Of a stretch of 64,000 nt of DNA, positions 23,152 to 34,225 are shown piece after piece. The translations under genes and the position numbers were made by a program. The stretch comes from Maratus speciosus (Eukaryota > Arthropoda > Arachnida > Araneae > Salticidae), in assembly GCA_963932465.1 (NCBI GenBank), contig OZ010790.1:353242254-353306253 (forward strand). Direction: 5' to 3'. Within the stretch, counting starts at the first letter, position 1. Each line of letters opens with the position of its first letter. The notes beneath the pieces are model-generated. The model was not told where the DNA came from. It did no database searches and saw only the letters and a program-made list of their open reading frames with translations.

Positions 23152-23575
23152 GACCTTGCAAAAGTTCGGGTAGAAGATTTTTTTTTCAAAATTATTTATA
23201 ACGATGAACGTTTGAAAAACAAAGTTTTCTAACAATTTTTTTTTAAGGCTAAATTTTCTGCGGTCGAAAAACAACAAAATTTTGGGACATTTTTTGACTT
23301 TTTGGAAATATCTCGAGACTCGTTGCCGTGGCATATTATTTGTCAGTTACAATATTAAAGAAGATAAAATTCTGTACAAATTTGACATTTACAACTTTTT
23401 TATACACTAAATAGCAATCGTAGTGCGATAATTCAAAAATGGGACAATTTTTTCAATTTTCTTAAAAACCGTGAAAAACCTAGTTTTGCCGCGATTATTC
23501 AAATGTTCTCAGCGGATTTAATTGTGTATGTCAACTTCTAAAAATTGGTAGCAGTAAATTATCTATTATTTGCAC
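23152..23575. repeat. Left arm of a large inverted repeat (mate 25870-26515)
   Basis: Its complement is found at 25870-26515: TTGCAAAAGTTCGGGTAGAA, TAAATTTTCTGCGGTCGAAA, CAATATTAAAGAAGATAAAA, TTTTTATACACTAAATAGCA, ACAATTTTTTCAATTTTC and TAATTGTGTATGTCAACTTC each have a close mirror partner in order. This arm keeps the empty target site (TA at 23334-23335) of the MITE found in the other arm. No coding capacity was seen. Confidence 0.75.
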
Positions 23576-25869
23576 ACTCACGTCTTTATTTTCATCTCAA
23601 CAGACATTTTATATGCAATAAATTTATATAATTTTAAAATTAGAGCAGAGTGCAGATGAATGAGACAATTTTCATATTTAGACAGTAACTTTAAGTGTAT
23701 ACAATGTTAACTTTAAAGCATTGTTTAAAAGAATTTTTCAATATATAGTAACTTATTGGCACGATAGTTTCAATTAAAAAAGATTTCTTGCTTAATTTTA
23801 ATAAATTTTTAATTTTTATAATGCATACATTTTTTCCAAGTATCAATGGAATATGTGGGTCATTTTCAAAATCTGCCCATGTTTTGGAATAACAAAATCA
23901 AATTTTTAGAAATAATCAGAAAGTTTTAATTGTTTGTAAATAATTACCTTACCTCATAAAAATTAATATACAAGCATTAGCAGTGACCAAATTACTAATT
24001 AAACAATTTATAATTAATTTTAAAAATTTAATGCAATTGGTATAATGATATAAGTGAGCAGGGTAATGACAAAATTTTCCCAGGCATAAATGGTAGCTAT
24101 TATATCTTCTAGCCCATACAATGATTTTTTTTATTTCTCAAACAATAAAAGCAGATTAAGAAATAAAAGTTCATTTAATTATCAATTAGAATTGGGTACG
24201 GTAATGACTTACAAAAGAATATTCACCAAAAAATTCAAAGTTTTTGCTTGTTTTATTGACACTATAAAACTATTTACTCTGTTCATCTAAACCTGATAAC
24301 AAGTTGACTCTTTAGGAGTACTTTTGCCTTGAAAATAAGGCATGTCCTGTCCTCTAAAAAAATCCAGAGGAACTTTTTTTCAGAAGCATGGCAATGACAC
24401 TCTTGCTTGGGACATGATTTTAAAAAAATTATTAAGAATTATAGATAAGTTTAATTAATGAAAATAAATATTTTTTTAATTAATAGCATCTTAATAAATA
24501 AAAATGTATAAAAAATTAGAACCATCTGTTTTAAATAGAACTTTGTCAAATCTTACCTAATAAATTGCTTGTTGGGACAACCTACTGTAATGACATTTTG
24601 ACTACAAAAGAATATATTTCTTACTTTTATTTTTTTTATAAATAATAATATATCTGTAAATTATCATTAAAAACATGATAGTTAAAATGCAATAATTACA
24701 ATTATGATATTTAACTATTGTTCTGTGCAAATGCGAAAGGACAGTAAAACATGAGACTTCTTTTGAAGATCACCCATGTACGAAAATTTGCGAAAAACAT
24801 ATTTTATTCCCCAGTATAGTGGTACATTTTATTTACCAATTTTTGATAACATATGTTTAAATGTTTTAAATATAGCAAACATTGAATTGTAGTTCCATAT
24901 AAAACGGGGGACTCAAAAGATAAATATCTTTTATGAAAGAAATACTTTTACCTTATACAATAGCTACAATAAAAATGACACCAGATTATTTCACTTACTA
25001 ATGTTATGCATTTATATCTTGTAAAGTTTATAAATTCTGTTAATAAAGTATTTGAGATCATTAGTTTTATAAAAAATATTTAAAAGATTAGTTTTAAAAC
25101 ATATTGTCAATTTTTTACCATTTATATCAATAAATATAACAAGAGATTATATCATTTAATCAAAGATCTGCAAAACTTTAAGATTATCTAGTAATTGCTT
25201 TAAAGCTCAAACAGGGTACTTTAAATTTCAGACCGGTTTCCAAACAGTTTTTCAAAAATAAAAGTGTCCTAATATATATTTTTTTTAAAAGGCAACCAAA
25301 CCCAAAAAGTACAAAAGCACCACATTAGATAGTGATCTCAGGCATCCCATGAAAAAAAAAAAAAAATTAATAGCAGCAAAATGCGAGCGAGATATTTGTC
25401 AAGAACGCTCCCATAGGTTTAATATTACCTTGCTAATGTCTTCGTGTGACTAATTTAATCCCATGATTCATATAACTGTGACTTTAAATGCCTCAATACG
25501 ACAACTACCGTAAAATCTCTGAAGATGATATCTGTATATACGGAATTCGGTCGTTAAAGAAAAAGTATGTATTTTTTCAAGAGATTCAATATGAACAATT
25601 ATACTTGCTACGATGGAAACTAGTTTAAAGCGGAATATTTTCGTTTCCTTCCGATACTGTTTTCAAGGTTTTAATGAATCAATATTTGGCAAAGCTTATT
25701 ACTTAGTTCAGCATTACGTATTTAATGCTTACACACTTAAAATTTTCAAAATCCGGCTATTAGAGATTTATTAAAATTTCCGTGGTAAATTTTCTTCATA
25801 AGAGAGGGGGGGGGGCATAAATCCATGTTTACCACGAGTGAGAAAAAAGTCTAGTTTTAGCCCTGAAAC
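23576..25869. other. AT-rich loop between the two inverted arms
   Basis: About 2.3 kb without a recognisable gene. The phrase TAATGACA or a variant recurs several times between about 24060 and 24600, but no regular period is evident. A small frame at 24090-24290 has no domain. Confidence 0.5.
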
Positions 25870-26515
25870 ACATAATTTACTGCAGCTAATATATAGAAGT
25901 TGACATGCACAATTAAACTCCGGGGAAAAATTTGAATAATCGGGGCAGAACTAAGTTTTTTACGGTTTTTAAGAAAATTTGAAAAAATTGTCCTATTTTT
26001 AAAATGGCGTACTGCTGCGCTTGCTATTGAGTGTATAAAAAGTTAATATGAGATTATAAGTGTGTATAATAAAGTAAATATGAAAGTAATAGAGAATTTT
26101 ATCTTCTTTAATATTGTACCTGACAGATAATACACTGTTAAAAATTTGCAGCATTCTGGCAGGTCATTTGACCGTTTTTTCCGAAAACGGTTAAAACAAC
26201 CGTAATTTAACACTATTCTGACCATAGTATTGGCAATTTTATGGTCAAAATACAGTTAAATTATGGTTATGAAACCGTTTTTTCAAAAAACGGTCGAATG
26301 ACCTGCCAGAATGCTGCAAAATTTTTAACAGTGTATGCTACGGGAATGGGTCTCAGGATATTTCAAAAAACCCCAAAAATGTCCAAAAATTTTCTTCTTT
26401 TTTATCCACAGAAAATTTATCCTTAAGAATTTCTTTAGAAAACTTGGTTTTTCCATGTTGGCATCATTATAAACAATGCAGAAAAAAAATCTTCTATCCG
26501 ACCTTTTGCAACATA
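25870..26515. repeat. Right arm of the large inverted repeat, carrying a MITE
   Basis: Reverse complement of 23152-23575, interrupted by the 201-bp MITE at 26133-26333. Read on the minus strand it begins near the (TA)n tract with TTGCAAAAGGTCGGATAGAA and ends with GCATGTCAACTTC and GCAGTAAATTAT. The arms are diverged, so the inverted duplication is old, but the order of blocks is complete. Confidence 0.75.
26133..26333. mobile_element. 201-bp palindromic MITE, copy 2
   Basis: It starts CACTGTTAAAAATTTGCAGC and ends with the mirror GCTGCAAAATTTTTAACAGTG minus its first base, with TA outside both ends (26131-26132, 26334-26335). It is the same length as the copy at 19115-19315 and inverted relative to it. 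The mate arm at 23334-23335 shows the unoccupied TA site. Confidence 0.85.
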
Positions 26516-26537
26516 TATATATATGTATAGATATTTA

Positions 26538-26620
<83 letters not shown>
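26516..26620. repeat. (TA)n microsatellite
   Basis: About 100 bp of almost pure alternating TA with a few TG and GA interruptions at the left. It separates two large palindromes. A 65-residue tyrosine-isoleucine frame on the minus strand is an artefact of this repeat. Confidence 0.95.
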
Positions 26621-26769
26621 CAGTGTGCCCACGTTTAACCTGACCTATCTTTATTTCCGCAACCGTTGGTCCTAGATGCATACTTCCATTACAAAAATGG
26701 TTTAAATAAGGTAAAGAATTATTTTTTATAGCTATTTGGGTCAAGAAAAACATTTATTTAAAAATTACG

Positions 26770-28262
26770 AAATTAAAATTTTTATACGGTTCCTCGGTCC
26801 TATAAGTGATATTTACTAAAAAATTACTGTGACACTAACAAGTAAGATAAAAAAAGTCACATTCCTCTAACATTAAAATTGACCGAGTTATGAATCTTTC
26901 AAATGTTTGACTGATACCACTTTTTTGCATATCAAAACAGATGATTTCGACCATGCTTTCAGGGATCGTGTATAAAGTACTTAAACTTATTTCAAGGTAT
27001 CTGTGCTTTGAAAGAAATCGTACAAATATTACGATTAACTTTTATTACTTAAGTTTCAGATAAGTTAAAATAATTGTATTTTAATATATGTTTTATTTTG
27101 TAAGGATTTGAGGCTATGATTTCTTTTAACTAAAATTATGTTATTTTCATAAGGTTTTATTTAACTTGCAATGATCGTGTTTCCAGTTTAAAATTTGTAT
27201 TTGAACTTTAACTTACTTTCAAATGTCCGATCGAAATTAAATTTTAGATACTGATTTAAATCCGATGACAATGAAATATTATTATGGTTTTCGACTCTTA
27301 CCATCTTATACATACTTATGTTAGAGGGTAACACAACAAAATTCAGATAGATTACCGTCAAGAAGTTTAAGAAAGAGTTTTAGATTAGATAACATAAACC
27401 TGCGATGGTTGTGTTTTTTAACTTTTATAATTACATTTTATGTATTTTTTAACGCTGAATCAAAAACTTGCCTTCACTTTTAACCATCATGTCAAGATTT
27501 TTGGCAAATCGTAAATTTCAAGGTTAAAAAACAGCAAAAAATTTTATACAATAAAATAGATGTAAAAATTTTTTATTCAGTTCAATTTTATTTAATTCAA
27601 TAATTTATTAGATTTTTAGGCTTTTACTGGATTTCTTACAGCTAAACAGCTGGGGGGTCCGATGAGTTTGGGAGGGGAGGGGGATCAATTTTAACTTTTA
27701 GCTTCTTAAATTTGAAATTTGCGATTTGAGAAAATTCCTGACGTGATGGTTTAAAGTGAAGGTCATTTTCGGATTCAGTGCTACAAAATACATAAGAATA
27801 AATTTTCAAAAGCAAAAAAATGTGCCACAACCCAAAATTTGAAAGACAGTGTAATCTAACTGAATTTTAAAATACCTATAATTTTGAAGAGAATTGAGGC
27901 TGTTGTTTTATATCCTTTTATTTAACAAAAAAATTGTTATTTTTATCCTCTTATAATGTTCAGTACAAATTATACATTTTGTAGTAATATGTCAGAATGA
28001 TTAAAGATTTCAAATTTAGATTGCAATGCTAATTTTACTCTCAACCATTTCTTTAATATATCTGACGAAATTATATTTCTACTAAATTTGTGAATGACCC
28101 CTAATATGCAACAAAAAATATAGTCTAACTTTAAACAGTTATTACTCGTTCAATTCTAATCGTAGAATAACGGGACTTTTTTTACCTTACTTGCCAGTGT
28201 TACAGGAAAATTTTACTAAATATAACTTATAGGACCGTGGGACCGTATAAAATTTTAGATTC
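26770..28262. repeat. Large imperfect palindrome, about 1.5 kb
   Basis: The left half (26770 to about 27525) is mirrored by the right half (about 27705 to 28262). Outer blocks: TTTTTATACGGTTCCTCGGT, CCTATAAGTGATATTTACTA, AGTAAGATAAAAAAAGTCAC. Middle block: AAAATTCAGATAGATTAC. Inner blocks: TATGTATTTT, CGCTGAATC, GCCTTCACTTTTAACCATCA, CAAATCGTAAATTTCAA. All have close mirror partners in the reverse order. The central spacer includes a GC-rich stretch near 27650 (CTGGGGGGTCCGATGAG). No protein is encoded. A TACAGTGTGCCCACG sequence just left, at about 26620, looks like a Tc1-type terminus, but its partner was not found. Confidence 0.7.
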
Positions 28263-29592
28263 TGCAATTCTTCACTGAATTGTTTTTTCGCTTCAAACTT
28301 TTTTTTATCTTAACCCTGATGAGTACGATGTCTCAGCGAAGTCATTTGACAGATTCAGAAGCTTTGAGAATTGTTGGTAGGTTAGAAGGGGGCCAAACTC
28401 AAGCCGAAGTAGCGCAAGCCATTGGAGTGTCACAAAGTGTCATTTCCAGGATCTGGAACCGTATTTTGGAGAGTGGATGTGCAGGCCGAAAACCAGGGCA
28501 AGGTCGTAGATGGGCAACAACGCCCAACGAAGATCGGTATTTAGCGTTAACAGCTCGGAGACACCGAACCATGAACGCTACTCTTCTCCAACAACACCTT
28601 TGCTCGGCTACAGGCACCACGATTTCGACTGTCCGAAACCCGCTCCATGCTGTAGGTCTGTATGCTCGCCGACCGATGGTATGTCTTAGATTAACATCAA
28701 GGCATCGTCGCGACCGCAGGGAGTGGGCAACCGAGCATGTCAACTGGAGGAGAAATGAATGGAGCAATATTCTGTTTTCTGACGAATCCCGTTTTTCTGT
28801 GCATCCGGATAATAGGCGTATTTTCATCTGGAGGGACCGTGGCAGTAGGAATAATCCTGCGTTCGTGCACGAAAGTGTCAGATTTGGCGGTGGAGGAGTG
28901 TTGGTGTATAATGGCATCGCCATTGACGGGCGCACTGACCTCTACATCATTCGAGATGGAGCTCTGACTGGTCGTCAATATAGGGATGAGATCCTCAGAC
29001 CTATTGTAGTCCCTTACGCTGCAGCAATCGGAGATAACTTCATTTTAATGGACGATAACTGCAGGCCACATCGTGCAAACCTGGTGGAGGATTTCCTTTT
29101 CGAGAAAGGAATCGTTCGAATGGAATGGCCAGCGTGTTCTCCAGACATGAATCCAATCGAGCACGTTTGGGACGCTCTAGGAAGACGAGTTTCTTGCCAC
29201 CAACAAACCCCACAAACTCTCCAAAAACTGGAAAGAGCTCTTCTGGAAGAGTGGGGCAGAATACCCCAACTCGTCATTAATAGCCTCATTGAGTCCATGC
29301 CTCAAAGGTGTTCAACGTTGCTGGCCGCCCGTGGAAAAAATACCCCCTACTGAAAATGATTTTCTTTGAAGAAAACACCCTTTCTTATTCTTTTTTTCTC
29401 ATATGCACAAATTGTGTTTTTTTTTCCTTTAGTACACAAATGCGCAATAAAATGCATTTTTTCTGCCAAACATGTGTAATTTATTCTCATATAACCTACT
29501 ATGTCTGTCAACCATGTATCAATCAGCTAAACAGTTTACCAGATACAAAATCCACCTAAAACTGCAATATCCATTAATTGTTTTGAGCAGTG
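28263..29592 (+). mobile_element. Tc1-type element with intact transposase, left end missing
   Basis: The right end, read inward on the complement, starts CACTGCTCAAAACAATTAAT with TA outside (29593-29594), a typical Tc1 terminus. No matching left terminus was found in the 1.6 kb before the gene; that place is taken by the large palindrome ending at about 28262. The element thus appears truncated on the left and unable to move by itself, while its gene is open. The 3' untranslated part is 29354-29592. The left limit given is a guess set by the end of the palindrome. Confidence 0.65.
28319..29353 (+). CDS. Tc1/mariner-family transposase, intact (DD34E)
   Basis: A cut-and-paste DNA transposase that would act in the nucleus on terminal inverted repeats and TA targets. 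The frame is open for 344 residues from ATG 28319; a second ATG at 28328 (MSQRSHLTDSEALR), in better start context, gives 341 residues, the usual Tc1 size. Upstream in-frame codons lead only to a TTG and are not used. An N-terminal helix-turn-helix (GGQTQAEVAQAIGVSQSVIS) and a GRKPGQGRR linker precede the DDE domain. The catalytic triad is D in ILFSDESRF, D in LMDDNCRPH, and E in NPIEHVWD, with 34 residues between the second and third. It ends GKNTPY, like relatives. The usual MQDN is LMDDN here. No frameshift or stop was found. It is the only intact long gene in the window. Confidence 0.93.
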   Translation: MSTMSQRSHLTDSEALRIVGRLEGGQTQAEVAQAIGVSQSVISRIWNRILESGCAGRKPGQGRRWATTPNEDRYLALTARRHRTMNATLLQQHLCSATGTTISTVRNPLHAVGLYARRPMVCLRLTSRHRRDRREWATEHVNWRRNEWSNILFSDESRFSVHPDNRRIFIWRDRGSRNNPAFVHESVRFGGGGVLVYNGIAIDGRTDLYIIRDGALTGRQYRDEILRPIVVPYAAAIGDNFILMDDNCRPHRANLVEDFLFEKGIVRMEWPACSPDMNPIEHVWDALGRRVSCHQQTPQTLQKLERALLEEWGRIPQLVINSLIESMPQRCSTLLAARGKNTPY

Positions 29593-29594
29593 TA

Positions 29595-30739
29595 TTTCGT
29601 GTTCAGAATATTGCGTTTGTGCAGTTTCACTGCTAGCTGGTATATTTTGGCGAGTGTGGTTTGTGTCATAATTAATTACATTTTTTTTTCTTTTTTACTC
29701 ATACACAGTTGTAATCGCCGCATTTTATATAATTTTAGCGTATCAAGAAGTGATTAAAAAATGCATTACAAAATTCCATATTTATGTTCAATTTGAATAT
29801 TACGTTAAATAAAAGAGTGTAAAATATGAATTCACTAATTATACAATACAGCTGCTTTATGGTTTCAGAATTAATTACAATAATAAAACTGAACGTAAAA
29901 TGATTTGAAGAATGTCAAAACTGACTTATAAACTGATTTTTTTAGTAAAATTTTTAAGTTTATTATTTTGTAAACTATATATAAATACTTCAAAACATCA
30001 AAATAACTTAATATTTGCTGTTAGTGATAAAAATAAATGTGAATAAATAAGGCTATTTTTTGCTTTTTAAATTAATTTTTATCACTTAATGTGAATATTA
30101 AGTTATTTTTATCATTTTCATCGAATATTTAGATTATTCCTTTGTATATTTTATATAAATACTTATACAGCTACAGTTAATATAAAATGCAATTGTCATT
30201 ACATTTTGGCTTTGCTTATAGAACAAAATCCTAATTACATGCTAATTGAAGTATATCGAAAAGAATAAATAATAAACTATATATACATTAAAGCATTTTC
30301 CCACAACAAAGGAGTTCAGAAGATTTATCAAGCTTGGAAGACTTAGAGAGCCTTATTAAATGTCATGTAAATTGTTTTTTCCTAGAAATTAATGATGACG
30401 ATTATTTCGAAAAACCTTTCTTTATTGTACACTCAATAATATGATTTCAATTCATTTTGAATGATCTATATAAATCGCGTAAAACAATTTCTAATCAAAA
30501 ACTAAATTTAAATCTAATGAATAATAATACAAAAAGCCAAATTTATGATCTTCATGCATTCTCGATAGGTTTTATTATTTTTATTTTCCCGAAGCTCTTT
30601 ACAAGGTAATTTTTCTCATATTAAATTTCCCTTTTCATTTCTTCAATATTCGATTCCAAAGGCGCTTTAATATTTATAGAACATCACAGCAGGTGCTGTT
30701 TGAGATTACACGTTTTAACTTTTTTTTTTTCATTTGTAG
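29595..30739. other. AT-rich non-coding DNA with a small palindrome
   Basis: No gene was recognised. AAAATAACTTAATATT with AGTGATAAAAAT near 30000-30035 is mirrored by ATTTTTATCACT and AATATTAAGTTATTTTT near 30075-30118, with weaker symmetry outward to about 29975 and 30160. This may be an old MITE. Confidence 0.45.
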
Positions 30740-30868
30740 GTTGTTGGTTACCATGACAGCGAAGATATTAAGAAGAACGCAGGTGGAAGCCGAGATAATT
30801 TTTTCCTTTTAAGAAAATATTTTCTCACTTTTTTCTATTCTCTCTCTTTTGTGGCGGAGAATCATTAA
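30740..30868 (+). other. Candidate exon of an unknown host gene
   Basis: A long pyrimidine run ends in CATTTGTAG at 30739, a good 3' splice-site form. From 30740 the frame VVGYHDSEDIKKNAGGSRDN is open for 42 codons to a TAA at 30866-30868. The first 75 bases are richer in G and C than the surrounding DNA and have balanced codon use. A CAG/GTGGAA sequence at about 30779-30786 could be a weak donor that would end the exon early. There is no homology that I recognise, and the adjacent DNA is plain. This is a guess from composition and the splice signal only. Confidence 0.2.
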
Positions 30869-33067
30869 GCATTTCCTAGCGTGAATTTTATGTGACCTTC
30901 TTTATATAAGCTTGTTTTATGAGAAAATGAATTCTTTAGCATACTGTTACTTTGGGATATATATAAAAATAGGTTACAGAATTAATGCATAAGTATTGAG
31001 TTTCTCTTCCACTTAAAGACTTCTCTCGCACAAATTTTTTAAATAAAAGCAGATGGAAACAATTGATAATTTGTAATAATGAACATTTGATGTATTTTCA
31101 TAAAGAATTAAACTCCTCATTACTTTGTAGTTGTTTTTGAATGTTTATGTAAGCAAATGTATATTTATGGTTGTGCATTTATTTTCTGATACTAATTTAT
31201 GCGACTGAAACTATAGATACATACTCTATATAAAATATTTTTACTAATATAATTTATTTGCAATCAAACATAAATAACTTTATCGTTATTTATTTACATC
31301 ATCGGCATGCTAATGTACTAAACACTACACTTATATTAAATTTAAATTAATTTTATGTAGATTTTGTATGTTTAATTTATATAAGAATTGCATTAAAAGT
31401 TTATTATTTTTTTCTAATTTAGTAATATTATGAACGCTCTAGGGGGTTGTTAGGAGGTAATCATTTGATATACATAGTTTAGTGTAATATTTCTTCTTGA
31501 AAAAAAAATATCATTAACGTAATTTTGAAACTAATATGTTCATTATATTTAATTCATCCTTGTATTTCTCAAAAAATCCAACATATCAAAACAAATGCGT
31601 TTTAAATTACTTTTCTTATCTCAAAAGTTAAATTTTAAATTTTTTTTTTCTTATCTCAAAAGTTATTACTTTTCTTTCTCTATAAAAATTGCTTGTTTAC
31701 TCAAGGACACAGTATACTGCTCATCTATATACACATGACGGTTACTTTGCATAAAAAGTCAAGCGTATACGATAAAACTAAAAATTGAAAGTATATGTAA
31801 TGTATTTTTATTGTTTTTTCTAAAATATATATTTCAGATTTTTGTACAACAAAAGTTTTTGTTAAAACGTGTCATTTAAAATTATCATGAATTTTTCATA
31901 TTACAATCATCGTGAAACATAGACAAAAAGTATGTAGAAAATGTTTCTTTAATCAATTGTAAAATGGTGACATTAATTTGACGTTTTATTGTAAGATAAC
32001 TTCCATGCACTATTAACGACATCAAATTTATTGAGTTTGACTATTATGTAATTTCTTAAATGTAAAAGGCAAATAATGGAATGTCATGTAGAACATTTCA
32101 TGCATCTGTTAGTAAAAGTGTTTATTTTAAAGCTATGCTATTTTCATTATATTTTTCTGACTTTTATTATAATAATTTAAAATTACATGTTTACCATATA
32201 CGATGAAGTTTTCGGCAGATATCATAAGAAATACTAACTATTGCAGTCGTTACCATGGTGCGACTTTTAAAAAATTCCTTCATAACTTTTAATTATACGA
32301 CCCCATAAACCGAAAACCACCCAAACCTAAAACGTTCATATATATATCACATTATGTAGGAAATTCATTCAGCAGACCCAGAATCTCGCACCATAATTAA
32401 ACTAAGTATAAACAAGAAATATAAAAGAAATTTCAACAGATATAACATGAACAAGAAAACCAAAACCAAAAAGCTGTGACCTTGTCAGCAGTGGGGATTT
32501 TATAAAAGCACATCAATGTTTCAGACTAAATACCATACTCAACAAACTATTATTCAGTAGTGGCGGTGGGTTTCGGCAAGAGTTTCGTAAAGCATAAACC
32601 AAATGCATAAAAACAATTAAATGCATATCACGAACACTCCCCCACCGGACCCGACGCCACAATAAATAGCACATCTATAAATCTCAAGATATAGCTGATA
32701 CGCATATGTATAACATACACTGAAACAGCAATACAATATTTTTCACCCAAACCTGAACCACACAGCTAAAAAAACAATAACCATCATCCAGTGATCCATA
32801 ATCTTTCCATGTTCGTTCCATGTCTGTTGCCACACAATTGCAGACATCCAACTAAAACCGTCCAAAAAGGTTTTAAATGATACAAATCATTAACCGTCAA
32901 TCATATAGCAACTACTCAAAAATAAAGACTGCCTGTAAAACTAGTATATCTATTAATGAACTTCAGAGGTATGTTATTTTTATAATACGAAACACAAGTA
33001 AAATGGAAAAGTTCTATAAAAAATAAATTTTTACTCGAACAGAGTTTATAGTAGCGAAAAATCTGAC
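30869..33067. other. AT-rich non-coding DNA
   Basis: No gene was recognised. A more GC-balanced stretch at about 32230-32900 might belong to the decayed retroelement that follows, since it lies downstream of it on the minus strand, but no protein could be read from it. Confidence 0.4.
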
Positions 33068-34225
33068 CTATGATTTTATTGATGTAAATGCGTTTATGCT
33101 TATTTTGACTGCAGTTAATTGGTTAACTGGAAAACTAAAGTTATCCCAATTATTGTAGATTGAAATGTTTATGCCATTTGAAATGTGTATTTTCAAATCA
33201 AGGTAATCAGCAGCGCTGTTGTTTTCATTTTTTAAGACTAGCATATCAGCATAAATGTCCGATGATATCTCTAAAAAATCTCGATCGCGGATCAAAATGA
33301 TTAAATCATAAATATATCTGAAAGCCAGAAAATTAACATCGTTATCGATACTACAAAATTGAAATTCATAAAAAAATATAAAAAAGTCAGCTACCGTTGA
33401 AGAAAAACTTGTTCCCATTCCTATCCCATTATTATGTATATAAATATTTGAACCTGTATAAACATAGTTGCGATATGAACAAAATTTGTATAATAATTTA
33501 AATAAATTACACTCTAAATCAGTATCAGCCATAATTAAATAGACAAAATTTAATAGAATATTTTTAAAACTTGCAATAGGAATGTTTGTGAAAAGATTCT
33601 CTAAATCACATGTTTGGATACTCTGTAGATCTTTTTTAATTAATTCATTTCTGATCTCATAACTTTTGAGAATAGTACAATACATATTACTATCTTTATA
33701 ATTAAATTTTAGGATATTCAAAATCTTTTTTAGCATTTCTTCAAGTTTGCGATTAAATCCATTACCAGTACTTTTTACATACTGCAAATGAATCTCTACT
33801 TAATTGGTATTTTATGGAATTTTGGTGTTATGAAAAGAAGAGGAAATGACATTTTTTTTTTTTTGCTTTAGGCAAAGGAATTTTAACCTTTTTTAAAAAG
33901 GTGCTATGTTTCGTGATTAGTGTTTGAATAGTAGATTTATATAAACTGTAGGTGACATTATTGTTAAGCTCAGTAAATATCATAATAGCTTTTTTAAATA
34001 ACTGCAAAATTGTTAGATGCTTTGTCGACTGAGCAAAAAACAAAGGTATTTTTCAATTTTAATTTCCCTCTCCTGATATGCACTTATTCTATGGTAAATG
34101 TAAATAGAAGAATCATTCATATATTTTATTTGAAATGATTTAAAATCATCAAAAATTTTTAATTTCCATTCATTAAAAAGGGGTATAGATTTATTGAATT
34201 TCAAACTAAAATTAAGTATGAACAT
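33068..34225 (-). pseudogene. Reverse transcriptase of a Penelope-like (or related) element, decayed
   Basis: Minus-strand reading. The last 239 residues (33787-33068) hold an RT core: DLENLFTNIPI (first catalytic Asp region), GIGMGTSFSSTVADFFIFFY (the G-x-x-MG-T/S-x-x-S block), then LAFRYIYDLIIL, where related enzymes have a YIDD/YLDD motif, so the first Asp of the active-site pair is replaced by Tyr. ADYLDLKIHISNG and YNNWDNFSFPVNQL are also family-like. Two shorter frames upstream (34225-34013 and 34043-33828) probably carry the N-terminal part after frameshifts; one has YHRISAYQEREIKIEKYL. The element copies RNA into DNA at its target. I assign it to Penelope-like elements by the general RT pattern; another RT lineage is possible. 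It is dead. Confidence 0.6.

Noticed and set aside
24060..24620. Repeated TAATGACA phrases suggesting a regular array
   Set aside because: Spacing is irregular and the phrases differ; I could not define a unit. No CRISPR-like spacing occurs anywhere in the window.
28280..28318. Upstream extension of the Tc1 transposase
   Set aside because: It would need a TTG start in a eukaryotic setting; ATG at 28319 or 28328 is more likely.
28399..29298. Minus-strand frames opposite the Tc1 transposase
   Set aside because: They are shadows of the coding strand with no domain of their own.
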